DNA of 64,000 nt from Massilia sp. IC2-477. GTDB taxonomy: Bacteria > Pseudomonadota > Gammaproteobacteria > Burkholderiales > Burkholderiaceae_D. The stretch lies in NCBI RefSeq assembly GCF_020707265.1, contig NZ_JAJFEQ010000002.1:310001-374000 (forward strand), given 5' to 3'. The notes beneath the pieces were generated by a model. The model was given only the letters and a program-made list of their open reading frames with translations. It was not told the origin of the DNA and ran no database searches. The position numbers were made by a program, and so were the translations under genes. Within the stretch, counting starts at the first letter, position 1. Every line of letters begins with the position of its first letter. Below are positions 25,545 to 35,089 of the stretch, piece by piece.

Positions 25545-26696
25545 AGCTGCCGCGTAGATCGCGCGTGCATCCGCACGGGTGAGCTCGCGCGGGTTGTTGC
25601 CGAGCAGGCGGGTCTGGAGCATGGCGTCGTCCGCCAGCCGGTCGAGGTCACCCTCGTCAATGCCGACCTGGCGCAAGGTCGTTTCAATCCCGGTCATCTT
25701 GGCTGTTTGTTGCATCGCAACAATGAGCGCCTGCGCCCGCGCTTCTTCGCTGCCGCTGGCATGCGGCACCACAACCGCCGCCAGTTCGGCGTACAAGTGG
25801 GTAGCCTCCGGCAGGTTGAAATGCAGGACGTGCGGGAGCACCAGCGAGTTCGACAGACCGTGCGGCACGTGAAAGATGCCGCCGATGGGGTAAGCCAGCG
25901 CGTGTACGGCGGCCACCGGTGCATTCGAGAATGCTTGGCCGGCAAAGCAGGCGCCGAGCAGCATGGCCTGCCGGACTTCCAGATTGTCGCCCTGCTCACA
26001 GGCCCGGATCAGGCTGCGCGACAGCAGCGCCAGGGCCTCCCGCGCCAATGCATCCGACAGCGGATTCTTCTTGTGCCGGCTGGTATAGGCTTCGATCGCA
26101 TGGACCATGGCGTCGATGCCGGTTGCCGCCGTCACAAGCGGCGGCAGGCCGAGCGTCAGGCTCGCATCGAGCACGGCCAGGTCGGCGTACAGTTGGGGCG
26201 CGACGACACCGGTCTTGGTCGTCTCGCCCGTGGTGACGATGGCGATGTTGGTCACCTCCGAGCCGGTGCCGGCCGTCGTCGGTACCTGGACCAGCGGTAG
26301 GCGCTTGCCGCGCACCTTGCCGATCCCGTAGATCTCTCCGATGGCCTGGGCCGATCCTGCCAGCACCGCGACCAGCTTGGCGACGTCCATCGAGCTGCCG
26401 CCGCCGAAACCGATGACGAGGTCGGCTTCGTGCCGGCGCGCAGCCTGCACCGCATCGAGGACCACGGCTTCCGGCGGATCGGCGACGACGCCGGCGAACA
26501 CCATCGGCGCCAGGCCTGCCTGTTCCAGGCTGAGCCTGGGAAGCTCGAGCAGGCCGGTGCGCACGAAGCCCGGGTCGGTAACGATGAAGGGACGACGGGT
26601 GCCGGGGAAGCGCTCGGCGATGAGTTCGCCGAGGCGCTGGGTCACGCCGGGCTCGGACAGGATGTTGGGAACCGTGCTGAAGGCAAAGGCGGTCAT
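25539..26696 (-). CDS. Iron-containing alcohol dehydrogenase
   Basis: A 385-residue group III alcohol dehydrogenase. The start at 26696 (MTAFAFSTVPNIL) follows GGAGAC on the minus strand, and the ATG at 26723 adds only polar residues. Nucleotide-binding glycines are in VIGFGGGSSMDVAK and PTTAGTGSEVTNIA. The metal ligands fall in MVHAIEAYTS and in HALAYPIGGIFHVPHG. It converges on the hydrolase gene with a six-base overlap of stops. With the GMC oxidoreductase it makes two alcohol-oxidising enzymes flanking one importer, suggestive of a shared catabolic role that is not proven. Confidence 0.92.
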   Translation of the reverse strand: MTAFAFSTVPNILSEPGVTQRLGELIAERFPGTRRPFIVTDPGFVRTGLLELPRLSLEQAGLAPMVFAGVVADPPEAVVLDAVQAARRHEADLVIGFGGGSSMDVAKLVAVLAGSAQAIGEIYGIGKVRGKRLPLVQVPTTAGTGSEVTNIAIVTTGETTKTGVVAPQLYADLAVLDASLTLGLPPLVTAATGIDAMVHAIEAYTSRHKKNPLSDALAREALALLSRSLIRACEQGDNLEVRQAMLLGACFAGQAFSNAPVAAVHALAYPIGGIFHVPHGLSNSLVLPHVLHFNLPEATHLYAELAAVVVPHASGSEEARAQALIVAMQQTAKMTGIETTLRQVGIDEGDLDRLADDAMLQTRLLGNNPRELTRADARAIYAAAL

Positions 26697-26776
26697 GGTG
26701 TCTCCGTGGTCGTTATTGGACAAGCTTAACCCATCCCGTACAATGCAGCCTCTGCGTTCCTCCCACGTTCTTTCCC

Positions 26777-27547
26777 ATGATTGATTTTGCTTGGCTCGGC
26801 GCTGCTGCCTTCACGGCCGGCCTGGTCGATGCCGTCGTTGGCGGTGGCGGCTTGATCCAGATTCCCGCGATCTTTTCCGTGTTGCCGAAAGAGGTGCCAG
26901 CCACCCTGCTGGGCACCAACAAGTTTGCCAGCATCTTTGGTACCAGTGCGGCTGCGGTGAATTACGCGCGCCGGGTGAGGGTAGCGTGGAGCACCGCAGC
27001 GCCGGCAGCCGTCGCGGCTTTCATCTTGTCTTTCGCGGGCGCGTGGACCGTGACGCGGGTGCCAGCCGACTTTGTACGTACACTGCTGCCAATCATCCTC
27101 GTCGCGGTCGCGGTATACACCTTCAAGAAGAAGGATCTCGGTGCGGTTCATGCACCGGTCCACAGCGGACGTGCGGAGCGTTACTGGGCGATCGGCATCG
27201 GTGCTGCGATCGGCTTTTACGATGGCTTCTTTGGCCCGGGTACGGGCAGCTTCCTGATCTTCCTGTTCGTTCGCTTCTTCGGCTTCGATTTTCTCGGTGC
27301 GTCGGCGGCGGCCAAGATCGTCAACGTGGCCTGCAATTTCTCGGCGCTGCTGTGGTTCGGCTACAGCGGGCACATATTGTGGCAGCTGGGCCTGATGATG
27401 GCAGGGTGCCAGGTCGCGGGTTCATTGGTCGGTACCAGATTGGCGCTGAAGCATGGTAGCGCGTTCGTGCGGAAGCTCTTCCTTGTGGTCGTATCCGGAC
27501 TGATCCTGAAAACCGCCTACGATGCGTTCACGAAGATAGGTTGGTGA
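26777..27547 (+). CDS. TSUP (TauE/SafE) family membrane exporter
   Basis: A 256-residue inner-membrane protein with seven or eight hydrophobic segments, of the TauE/SafE family that exports sulfite, sulfoacetate or related anions. Typical features are the opening LGAAAFTAGLVDAVVGGGGLIQIP and the repeat-half counterpart IGFYDGFFGPGTGSFLIF, showing the internal duplication of this family. LLGTNKFASIFGT is also characteristic. The transported anion cannot be read. It is followed directly by a parS site and a UUCG-loop terminator. Divergent from the alcohol dehydrogenase gene. Confidence 0.9.
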   Translation: MIDFAWLGAAAFTAGLVDAVVGGGGLIQIPAIFSVLPKEVPATLLGTNKFASIFGTSAAAVNYARRVRVAWSTAAPAAVAAFILSFAGAWTVTRVPADFVRTLLPIILVAVAVYTFKKKDLGAVHAPVHSGRAERYWAIGIGAAIGFYDGFFGPGTGSFLIFLFVRFFGFDFLGASAAAKIVNVACNFSALLWFGYSGHILWQLGLMMAGCQVAGSLVGTRLALKHGSAFVRKLFLVVVSGLILKTAYDAFTKIGW

Positions 27548-27548
27548 T

Positions 27549-27564
27549 TGTTCCACGTGAAACA
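27549..27564. other. parS site 1
   Basis: TGTTCCACGTGAAACA, one base from the bacterial consensus TGTTTCACGTGAAACA. It is the loading site for ParB, which is encoded 3.7 kb downstream. It begins two bases after the TSUP stop. Confidence 0.93.
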
Positions 27565-27568
27565 GCAA

Positions 27569-27592
27569 AGCCGGGTTCGCCCGGCTTTTTTG
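27569..27592 (+). terminator. Intrinsic terminator with UUCG loop between parS sites 1 and 2
   Basis: AGCCGGG (27569-27575), TTCG, CCCGGCT (27580-27586), then a T-run. It ends TSUP transcripts before the parS2-3 and mnmG region. Confidence 0.88.
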
Positions 27593-27596
27593 CTTT

Positions 27597-27612
27597 TGTT
27601 TCACGTGGAACA
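27597..27612. other. parS site 2
   Basis: TGTTTCACGTGGAACA, one base from the consensus and the mirror variant of site 1. Confidence 0.93.
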
Positions 27613-27634
27613 TCTTAGCGACGGTCGCGTTAAC

Positions 27635-27650
27635 TGTTCCACGTGGAACA
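27635..27650. other. parS site 3
   Basis: TGTTCCACGTGGAACA, a perfect 16-bp palindrome. ACGGTCGCGTTAAC immediately left of it (27621-27634) recurs exactly inside origin-like module 2 at 17374-17387. Confidence 0.93.
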
Positions 27651-27737
27651 AAATCTGTCGTTTTAAGCCCCCCTTAGAGTCCGGCAAGAAAAAAGAATCT
27701 ATAATCGCGCATTAGAATCCTCGCCTCACTCTCCATC

Positions 27738-29669
27738 ATGCTATTTCCAACTGAATTCGACGTCGTCGTCGTCGGCGGCGGCCATGCCGGTACCGAGGCC
27801 GCACTCGCGTCGGCACGCACGGGTCAGAAGACCCTGCTGCTCACGCATAACATCGAAACCCTCGGCGCAATGTCGTGCAATCCATCGATTGGCGGCATTG
27901 GGAAGGGTCACCTCGTCAAGGAAGTCGACGCGCTCGGCGGCGCCATGGCGATCGCCACTGACGAAGCGGGCATCCAGTTTCGTATCCTGAATTCGTCCAA
28001 AGGCCCGGCCGTGCGCGCCACCCGGGCCCAGGCCGACCGCGTCCTGTACAAGCAGGCGATCCGCTCGCGCCTGGAGAACCAGCCCAACCTGTGGCTGTTC
28101 CAGCAGGCCGTCGAAGACCTGATGCTAGAAGGTGACCGCGTCGTCGGCGCCGTCACCCAGGTCGGCCTGAAGTTCCGCGCCCGCGCCGTGGTGCTCACCG
28201 CCGGTACTTTCCTGGACGGGAAGATCCACGTCGGCCTGCAAAACTATTCGGGTGGCCGCGCCGGCGACCCACCGGCCGTATCGCTGTCGAGCCGCCTAAA
28301 GGAACTCAAGCTGCCGCAGGGCCGCCTGAAGACCGGCACGCCGCCGCGCATCGATGGCCGCAGCATCGACTTTTCGGTACTCGCCGAACAGCCGGGCGAC
28401 CTCGATCCGGTGCCAGTGTTTTCCGTGATGGGCAACACCGCCATGCACCCGCGCCAGGTGCCGTGCTGGGTCACGCATACCAATGAAAGAACCCACGAGA
28501 TCATCCGCAACGGCCTGGATCGCAGCCCGATGTACACCGGCGTGATCGAGGGTGTCGGCCCGCGCTACTGCCCGTCGATCGAAGACAAGATCCATCGCTT
28601 CGCCTCGAAAGAATCGCACCAGATCTTCCTGGAACCGGAAGGCCTGACCACGAACGAGTTCTATCCGAACGGGATCTCGACCAGCCTGCCGTTCGATGTG
28701 CAGCTGGAATTGGTGCGCTCGATGCGCGGCATGGAGAACGCCTTCATCCTGCGTCCCGGCTATGCGATCGAGTACGACTACTACGATCCGCGTGGCCTGA
28801 AGGCGTCGCTGGAGACCAAGGCGATCAAGGGCCTGTTCTTCGCCGGCCAGATCAACGGCACCACCGGCTACGAAGAAGCGGCGGCCCAGGGCCTGCTTGC
28901 CGGCCTGAACGCCGCGCTGCAGACCCAGGGCAGGGACGCCTGGACGCCGGGACGTTCGGAAGCCTACCTGGGCGTGCTGGTCGACGATCTCACTACCCAG
29001 GGTGTGGCCGAGCCTTACCGCATGTTCACTAGCCGCGCCGAGTACCGCCTGTCGCTGCGTGAAGATAATGCCGACATGCGCCTGACCGAAATCGGCCGCA
29101 AGCTCGGTATCGTGGGCGACGCCCAGTGGGCCGCGTTCGAGACCAAGCGTGAAGCCGTCGCCCGCGAACTCGAGCGCCTGCGTTCGACCTGGGTGAACCC
29201 GCGCATCCTGGCCGCCGCCGAATCCGAGCGCGTGGTGGGGCAGGCGATCGAACGTGAGTACAACCTGGCGGACCTGCTGCGCCGTCCGGGTGTGCAGTAC
29301 GACACCCTGATGAGCATGACTGGCGCCGAAGGCCAGGCATTGGCTGGCCCGGGTGTGGAAGACCCGGCGGTGAAGGAACAGATCGAGATCCAGCTGAAGT
29401 ACGCCGGCTACATCGACCGCCAGGCGCGCGAAGTGGAGCGTCACGACCACTACGAGAACCTCAAGCTGCCCGAGAACCTGAACTACCTGGAGATCGCGGC
29501 ACTGTCGATCGAGGTGCGTCAGAAGCTCGATAAACAGCGCCCGGAAACCCTGGGCCAGGCTTCGCGTATCTCGGGCGTGACCCCGGCGGCGATCTCGCTG
29601 CTGCTGGTGCACCTGAAAAAGCGCGGCGCCAAGGGCTTCACCAATGCTCCGGCGGAGGCGGCCGAATGA
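27738..29669 (+). CDS. mnmG: tRNA uridine 5-carboxymethylaminomethyl modification enzyme MnmG
   Basis: MnmG, with MnmE, modifies the wobble uridine of several tRNAs using FAD, NADH and methylene-tetrahydrofolate. The 643-residue protein has the family length. It begins with FAD motif [21 protein letters not shown], followed by [21 protein letters not shown] with a conserved redox Cys. The C-terminal helical domain contains IALEYAGYI-like [11 protein letters not shown], typical for tRNA/MnmE binding. A TATAAT at 27700-27705 is a likely -10 element. It starts the mnmG-rsmG-parA-parB series, a standard origin-proximal order. Confidence 0.97.
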   Translation: MLFPTEFDVVVVGGGHAGTEAALASARTGQKTLLLTHNIETLGAMSCNPSIGGIGKGHLVKEVDALGGAMAIATDEAGIQFRILNSSKGPAVRATRAQADRVLYKQAIRSRLENQPNLWLFQQAVEDLMLEGDRVVGAVTQVGLKFRARAVVLTAGTFLDGKIHVGLQNYSGGRAGDPPAVSLSSRLKELKLPQGRLKTGTPPRIDGRSIDFSVLAEQPGDLDPVPVFSVMGNTAMHPRQVPCWVTHTNERTHEIIRNGLDRSPMYTGVIEGVGPRYCPSIEDKIHRFASKESHQIFLEPEGLTTNEFYPNGISTSLPFDVQLELVRSMRGMENAFILRPGYAIEYDYYDPRGLKASLETKAIKGLFFAGQINGTTGYEEAAAQGLLAGLNAALQTQGRDAWTPGRSEAYLGVLVDDLTTQGVAEPYRMFTSRAEYRLSLREDNADMRLTEIGRKLGIVGDAQWAAFETKREAVARELERLRSTWVNPRILAAAESERVVGQAIEREYNLADLLRRPGVQYDTLMSMTGAEGQALAGPGVEDPAVKEQIEIQLKYAGYIDRQAREVERHDHYENLKLPENLNYLEIAALSIEVRQKLDKQRPETLGQASRISGVTPAAISLLLVHLKKRGAKGFTNAPAEAAE

Positions 29670-30313
29670 AGTATTTCGACCGCGCCGCCCTGGCGCAGGT
29701 GCTGGGTGAGGGCATCAAGGAAATGCAGCTGGACGTGTCGGCGCAGCAGCAGGAACAGCTGCTGGATTACCTGGCCCTGATGAACAAGTGGAACAGCGTC
29801 TACAACCTGACGTCGCTGCGCGACCCGATGCAGATGGTGACCCACCACCTGCTCGATTCGCTCGCCGCGGTGCCCGCTTTTGCCGGCGCGCGCAATGTGC
29901 TGGACGTCGGGGCAGGGGGCGGATTGCCCGGTGTCGTGCTGGCGATCTGCCGCCCCGACATGAACGTCTCGATGATCGACACCGTCCACAAGAAAACCGC
30001 CTTCCTCAAGCAGGTGAAGGCGGAGCTGGAATTGACCAAGGTCACGGTGCACACGATGAAGGTGCAGGAACTCGAAGTGAGCGACAAATTCGACGTGATT
30101 ACTTCGCGCGCCTTTGCCGACCTGTCGGATTTCCTGAACTGGTCCGGGCACCTTCTGGCGGAGGGTGGGAAATTCATCGCCCTCAAGGGCACGGCGCCGG
30201 CCGAAGAGCAGGAGCGGATACCGGCGGAATGGAAAATCAGCGGTTTGCAGCCATTGCAGGTTCCGAGGCTAGGCGCGGAGCGGCACCTGATCTTTGTCGA
30301 GCGATCGGCATAA
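29666..30313 (+). CDS. rsmG: 16S rRNA (guanine(527)-N(7))-methyltransferase
   Basis: RsmG methylates G527 of 16S rRNA; its loss gives low-level streptomycin resistance. The 215-residue protein has the family opening with [20 protein letters not shown] and the SAM-binding motif [24 protein letters not shown]-like [12 protein letters not shown] is the conserved post-motif. It overlaps mnmG by four bases (ATGA), so the two are translationally coupled. A 110-base AT-rich gap with inverted repeats separates it from parA. Confidence 0.96.
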   Translation: MKYFDRAALAQVLGEGIKEMQLDVSAQQQEQLLDYLALMNKWNSVYNLTSLRDPMQMVTHHLLDSLAAVPAFAGARNVLDVGAGGGLPGVVLAICRPDMNVSMIDTVHKKTAFLKQVKAELELTKVTVHTMKVQELEVSDKFDVITSRAFADLSDFLNWSGHLLAEGGKFIALKGTAPAEEQERIPAEWKISGLQPLQVPRLGAERHLIFVERSA

Positions 30314-30320
30314 ACAAAAT

Positions 30321-30391
30321 AAACCGTATAAATAGTTTATACCGTTTATAAAGTACGAACCATTAAAATGGTTTGTACCGTATGAACGGTA
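30321..30391. promoter_or_regulatory. Cluster of three inverted repeats before parA
   Basis: Three adjoining palindromes lie in the AT-rich gap before parA. One is AAACCGTATAAA with TTTATACCGTTT (30321-30347, one mismatch). The second is GTACGAACCATT with AATGGTTTGTAC (30353-30378, one mismatch, two-base centre). The third is the perfect TACCGT-ATGA-ACGGTA (30376-30391). They share TACCGT/ACGGTA words. The layout suggests operators for ParA autoregulation or another repressor. They are unlike the parS sequence. Confidence 0.65.
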
Positions 30392-30423
30392 TAGCGTCTT
30401 GGCTCACACTCGGATAAGAATAG

Positions 30424-31194
30424 ATGGCGAAGATTTTTTGCGTAGCGAACCAGAAGGGCGGGGTCGGCAAGACCACCACCACCGTCAACCTGTCGGCAGG
30501 CCTGGCCAAGCTGGAGCAGCGCGTGCTGCTGGTGGACCTCGACCCGCAGGGCAATGCGACCATGGGCGCGGGCATCAACAAGGCCGAGCTCGAGGGCTCG
30601 ATCTACCAGGTGCTGCTCGGGGAGCTTGACGTCGCCGCTGCCCGCATGCGCTCGGAGGCAGGGCGCTTCGACGTCCTGCCCGCCAATCGCGAGCTGGCCG
30701 GCGCCGAAGTCGAAATGGTCTCGCTGGAAAACCGCGAACGCCGCCTGAAGGATGCGCTGGCCGCCGTGGACAAGGACTACGACTTCATCCTGATCGACTG
30801 TCCGCCGGCCTTGTCGCTGCTGACGCTGAACGGCCTATGCTCGGCGCACGGCGTGATCATCCCGATGCAGTGCGAGTACTACGCGCTCGAAGGCCTGTCC
30901 GACCTGGTCAACACCATCAAGAAGGTGCACGCCAACCTGAACACCGACCTGCGCATCATCGGTCTGCTGCGCGTGATGTTCGATCCGCGCATGACCCTCT
31001 CGCAGCAGGTCTCGAGCCAGCTCGAGCAGCACTTCGGCGACAAGGTGTTCAAGACCATCATCCCGCGCAACGTGCGCCTGGCAGAAGCGCCCTCGTACGG
31101 CATCCCGGGCGTGGTGTTCGATCCGTCCTCGAAGGGCGCCCAGGCGTACATCGCCTTCGGCGCCGAGATGGTCGAGCGCATCAAGACCATGTAA
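30424..31194 (+). CDS. parA: Chromosome partitioning ATPase ParA (Soj)
   Basis: A 256-residue deviant-Walker ATPase that moves ParB-parS complexes over the nucleoid. The P-loop KGGVGKTT sits at 11-18 with the signature Lys at 11, followed by VLLVDLDPQGNATMG and DFILIDCPPALSLLT. There is no N-terminal DNA-binding extension, so it is a chromosomal type. No strong ribosome-binding site is seen before the ATG, and translation may be modest. parB begins 32 bases downstream. The inverted-repeat cluster just upstream is a likely control point. Confidence 0.97.
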   Translation: MAKIFCVANQKGGVGKTTTTVNLSAGLAKLEQRVLLVDLDPQGNATMGAGINKAELEGSIYQVLLGELDVAAARMRSEAGRFDVLPANRELAGAEVEMVSLENRERRLKDALAAVDKDYDFILIDCPPALSLLTLNGLCSAHGVIIPMQCEYYALEGLSDLVNTIKKVHANLNTDLRIIGLLRVMFDPRMTLSQQVSSQLEQHFGDKVFKTIIPRNVRLAEAPSYGIPGVVFDPSSKGAQAYIAFGAEMVERIKTM

Positions 31195-31226
31195 TTCCAA
31201 AACCCGTATCGAAAGCTGACATAGAA

Positions 31227-32114
31227 ATGGCAACCAAAAAACTCAAGGGCCTCGGCCGCGGCCTCGACGCGCTGCTCGGCGGCGACAGCCAACCTGCCCC
31301 CGTGAAGGCGCCGTCCGCGCTGCCGGTCGACCAGATCCAGGCCGGCAAGTACCAGCCGCGTACCCGGATGGACGAAACCTCGCTCAGCGAGCTGGCCGCC
31401 TCGATCAAGACCCAGGGCATCATGCAGCCGGTGCTGGTGCGTCCGCTGGGCGAGGGCGCCCTTTCCGACGGCTCCGCCGTCGCGTACGAGATCATCGCCG
31501 GCGAGCGGCGCTTCCGCGCGGCGCAGATGGCGGGCCTGGAAGAGATCCCGGTGCTGGTGCGCGACGTGGACGACCAGTCCGCCGCGGCCATGGCCCTGAT
31601 CGAGAACATCCAGCGCGAAGACCTGAATCCGCTGGAAGAGGCGCAGGGCATCCAGCGCCTCATCAGCGATTTTCAATTCACCCATGAGCAGGCCGCAGCG
31701 GCGGTCGGCCGTTCGCGCAGCGCCGTGTCGAACCTGCTGCGCCTGATCAACCTGGCCCAGCCGGTGCAGACCATGCTGATGGCCGGCGACATCGACATGG
31801 GCCACGCCCGTGCCCTGCTGGCGGTCGACAGTGCCAGCCAAATCACGCTGGCCAACCAGGTGATCGCCAAGCGCCTGTCCGTGCGCGAGACCGAGAAAAT
31901 GGTCGCCCGCGCGCTGGAAGAGCAGAACAGCCCGGCGACGCCGGCCCGCGCCAAGGACAAGCCCGGCGACATCGTGCGCCTGGAAGAGGAACTGTCCGAC
32001 CGCCTCGCGACCCCGGTGATGTTCAAGATGGGGGCGAAGGGCAAAGGACAGCTGATCATCGACTTCGCCGACCTCGACATCCTCGACGGCGTACTGGCCC
32101 GCCTGCGCGCCTGA
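31227..32114 (+). CDS. parB: Chromosome partitioning protein ParB (Spo0J)
   Basis: A 295-residue CTP-dependent DNA clamp that loads at parS and spreads. The start at 31227 gives the standard opening MATKKLKGLGRGLDALLG, which carries the ParA-stimulating basic tip. The CTP-binding box is GERRFRAA, the ENIQREDLNPLEEA block follows, and the parS-reading helix-turn-helix is in FTHEQAAAAVGRSRSAVSNL. The C-terminal dimerisation region ends LADLDILDG-like DFADLDILDGVLARLRA. Longer frames starting upstream overlap parA and are rejected. Its three cognate parS sites are at 27549-27650. Confidence 0.97.
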   Translation: MATKKLKGLGRGLDALLGGDSQPAPVKAPSALPVDQIQAGKYQPRTRMDETSLSELAASIKTQGIMQPVLVRPLGEGALSDGSAVAYEIIAGERRFRAAQMAGLEEIPVLVRDVDDQSAAAMALIENIQREDLNPLEEAQGIQRLISDFQFTHEQAAAAVGRSRSAVSNLLRLINLAQPVQTMLMAGDIDMGHARALLAVDSASQITLANQVIAKRLSVRETEKMVARALEEQNSPATPARAKDKPGDIVRLEEELSDRLATPVMFKMGAKGKGQLIIDFADLDILDGVLARLRA

Positions 32115-32124
32115 ATTGTGTCTT

Positions 32125-32236
32125 CGGTAGGGTGGGCAGGTCCTCCTACCCACGCGGACAGTGCTCGTATGCATATATCCACACCGCAGTCATTCCACCA
32201 CGGAATCCGCGCGGGCGGAACCCGCCCACCCTACAG
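32125..32236. repeat. GTAGGGTGGGC repeat, inverted pair (copies 2 and 3)
   Basis: GTAGGGTGGGCAGG near 32127, a partly decayed right arm at 32145-32157, and an oppositely oriented copy ending CCCGCCCACCCTACAG (32221-32236). About 50 unrelated bases lie between, with ATATCCACA among them. Same family as the repeat after putA. Confidence 0.75.
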
Positions 32237-32322
32237 TTAAGTAACTGAAAATATGAGGCTTTTGTCTATCCTCATGTTGCTTCCATCACATCTTTACAGC
32301 CCAGTTATAAGCTCGGAATCGT

Positions 32323-32352
32323 TTGACTCGCGTCCGTATAACCACTTATAAT
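32323..32352 (+). promoter_or_regulatory. Sigma-70 promoter of the ATP synthase operon
   Basis: TTGACT (32323-32328) and a perfect TATAAT (32347-32352) with an 18-base spacer, 66 bases before the atpI ATG. Rest of the 300-base gap after parB holds only the paired repeat. Confidence 0.8.
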
Positions 32353-32418
32353 CCCGCTGATTCATGTAATTACCACATCGTAAACCGTCCTAGTGCGCCA
32401 GCGCGAAACTATAAAAAT

Positions 32419-33610
<1,192 letters not shown>

Positions 33611-33681
33611 TCGGCGCCGCAAGCATCGAACAGATAGTGGTTGTAAAGAAGTTGTAGTTTTTAATCTAGTTTTTAAATTAA

Positions 33682-33936
<255 letters not shown>

Positions 33937-33960
33937 TCAAGCACGACCTTGATCTGAAGA

Positions 33961-33992
33961 GCCGAACCTTCCCTGGTTCGGCATCCGTTTTT
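33961..33992 (+). other. Terminator-like hairpin between atpE and atpF
   Basis: GCCGAACC (33961-33968), loop TTCCCT, GGTTCGGC (33975-33982), then ATCCG and five T. It sits inside the operon, right before the atpF ribosome-binding site. Partial termination or mRNA 3'-end protection here could raise subunit c relative to downstream subunits. Confidence 0.7.
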
Positions 33993-34009
33993 GTGAGAAG
34001 GAATTTACC

Positions 34010-34480
34010 GTGAACTTGAACTCAACGTTGTTTGTCCAGTTCGTGGTCTTCTTCATCCTGGCGGGCTTCACGATGAAATTCGTGTGGCCGCCACTGATGA
34101 AAGCGCTCGACGAGCGCGCCGAGAGGATCGCGAATGGCCTGGCCGCTGCAGACCGCGGCAAGGCTGACCTGGCCGCCGCCGAAAAGCGCGTCCAGACCGA
34201 GCTGGCCGGCGCCCGTGACGAAGTCCAGAAGCGCATCGCCGACGCAGAAAAGCGTGCTGCCCAGATCATCGACGCAGCCAAGGCAACCGCTGCCGAAGAA
34301 GCCGCCCGTATCGTCGCCGCAGCACAGGCCGACGCCGAGCAGCAAGTGACCCGTGCCCGCGAAGAACTGCGTGGCCAAGTGGCAGCACTGGCAGTGCAGG
34401 GCGCCGAGCAGATCCTGAAGCGTGAAGTGAACCCAGCGGTCCACGCCGACCTGCTGTCGAAACTGTCGACCGAGCTCTGA
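34010..34480 (+). CDS. atpF: ATP synthase F0 subunit b
   Basis: The peripheral stalk subunit, 156 residues. One N-terminal membrane helix ([20 protein letters not shown]) is followed by a long charged coiled coil rich in Ala, Glu, Lys and Arg. It starts with GTG at 34010, preceded by GAGAAGG. atpH begins two bases after its stop. Confidence 0.95.
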   Translation: MNLNSTLFVQFVVFFILAGFTMKFVWPPLMKALDERAERIANGLAAADRGKADLAAAEKRVQTELAGARDEVQKRIADAEKRAAQIIDAAKATAAEEAARIVAAAQADAEQQVTRAREELRGQVAALAVQGAEQILKREVNPAVHADLLSKLSTEL

Positions 34481-34482
34481 TC

Positions 34483-35016
34483 ATGGCTGAACTCGCAACC
34501 GTCGCCCGCCCTTACGCCGAAGCGCTGTACCGTGTCGCCCAGTCGGGCGACGTGGCCGCCTGGTCGGCCGTCACGACCGAACTGGGCCAGATTGGCGCCA
34601 ATCCGGACGTGCAGGCCTTCGCCAGCAACCCGAACGTGACGCACGCCCAGCTGGCCGACACGATTGCGTCCCTGGTCAAGTCGCCGCTGAACGCTGAAGC
34701 GAAGAACTTTATCGCGATGCTGGCCGAAAACGGCCGCGTCAACCTGCTGCCCGAAATCGCCGCCCAGTTCGCGGCACTGAAGAACGCCAACGAAGGCGCC
34801 GCCGATGCGACGATCTTCAGCGCCTTCGAGATCTCGGGTGACCAGCTGGCCCAGCTGGTCGCTACGCTGGAAAAGAAATTTGGCCGCAAGCTGAACCCAA
34901 CGGTAACAGTGGATGCATCGCTGATCGGTGGTGTGCGCGTGGTCGTCGGCGACGAAGTGCTCGATACCTCGGTACGCGCCAAGCTGCAACAGATGCATGT
35001 TGCGCTGGCTTCGTAA
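34483..35016 (+). CDS. atpH: ATP synthase F1 subunit delta
   Basis: The 177-residue stalk cap joining F1 to subunit b. The opening [16 protein letters not shown] is characteristic, and the C-terminal region has the conserved [20 protein letters not shown]. Located between atpF and atpA as expected. Confidence 0.95.
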   Translation: MAELATVARPYAEALYRVAQSGDVAAWSAVTTELGQIGANPDVQAFASNPNVTHAQLADTIASLVKSPLNAEAKNFIAMLAENGRVNLLPEIAAQFAALKNANEGAADATIFSAFEISGDQLAQLVATLEKKFGRKLNPTVTVDASLIGGVRVVVGDEVLDTSVRAKLQQMHVALAS

Positions 35017-35089
35017 GAGAAGCATCTAGCAGCACGCGCCGGCCTCGCGCCCTTGCCCTACGCATCAAAAACATTTGGAGTTAGCACTC

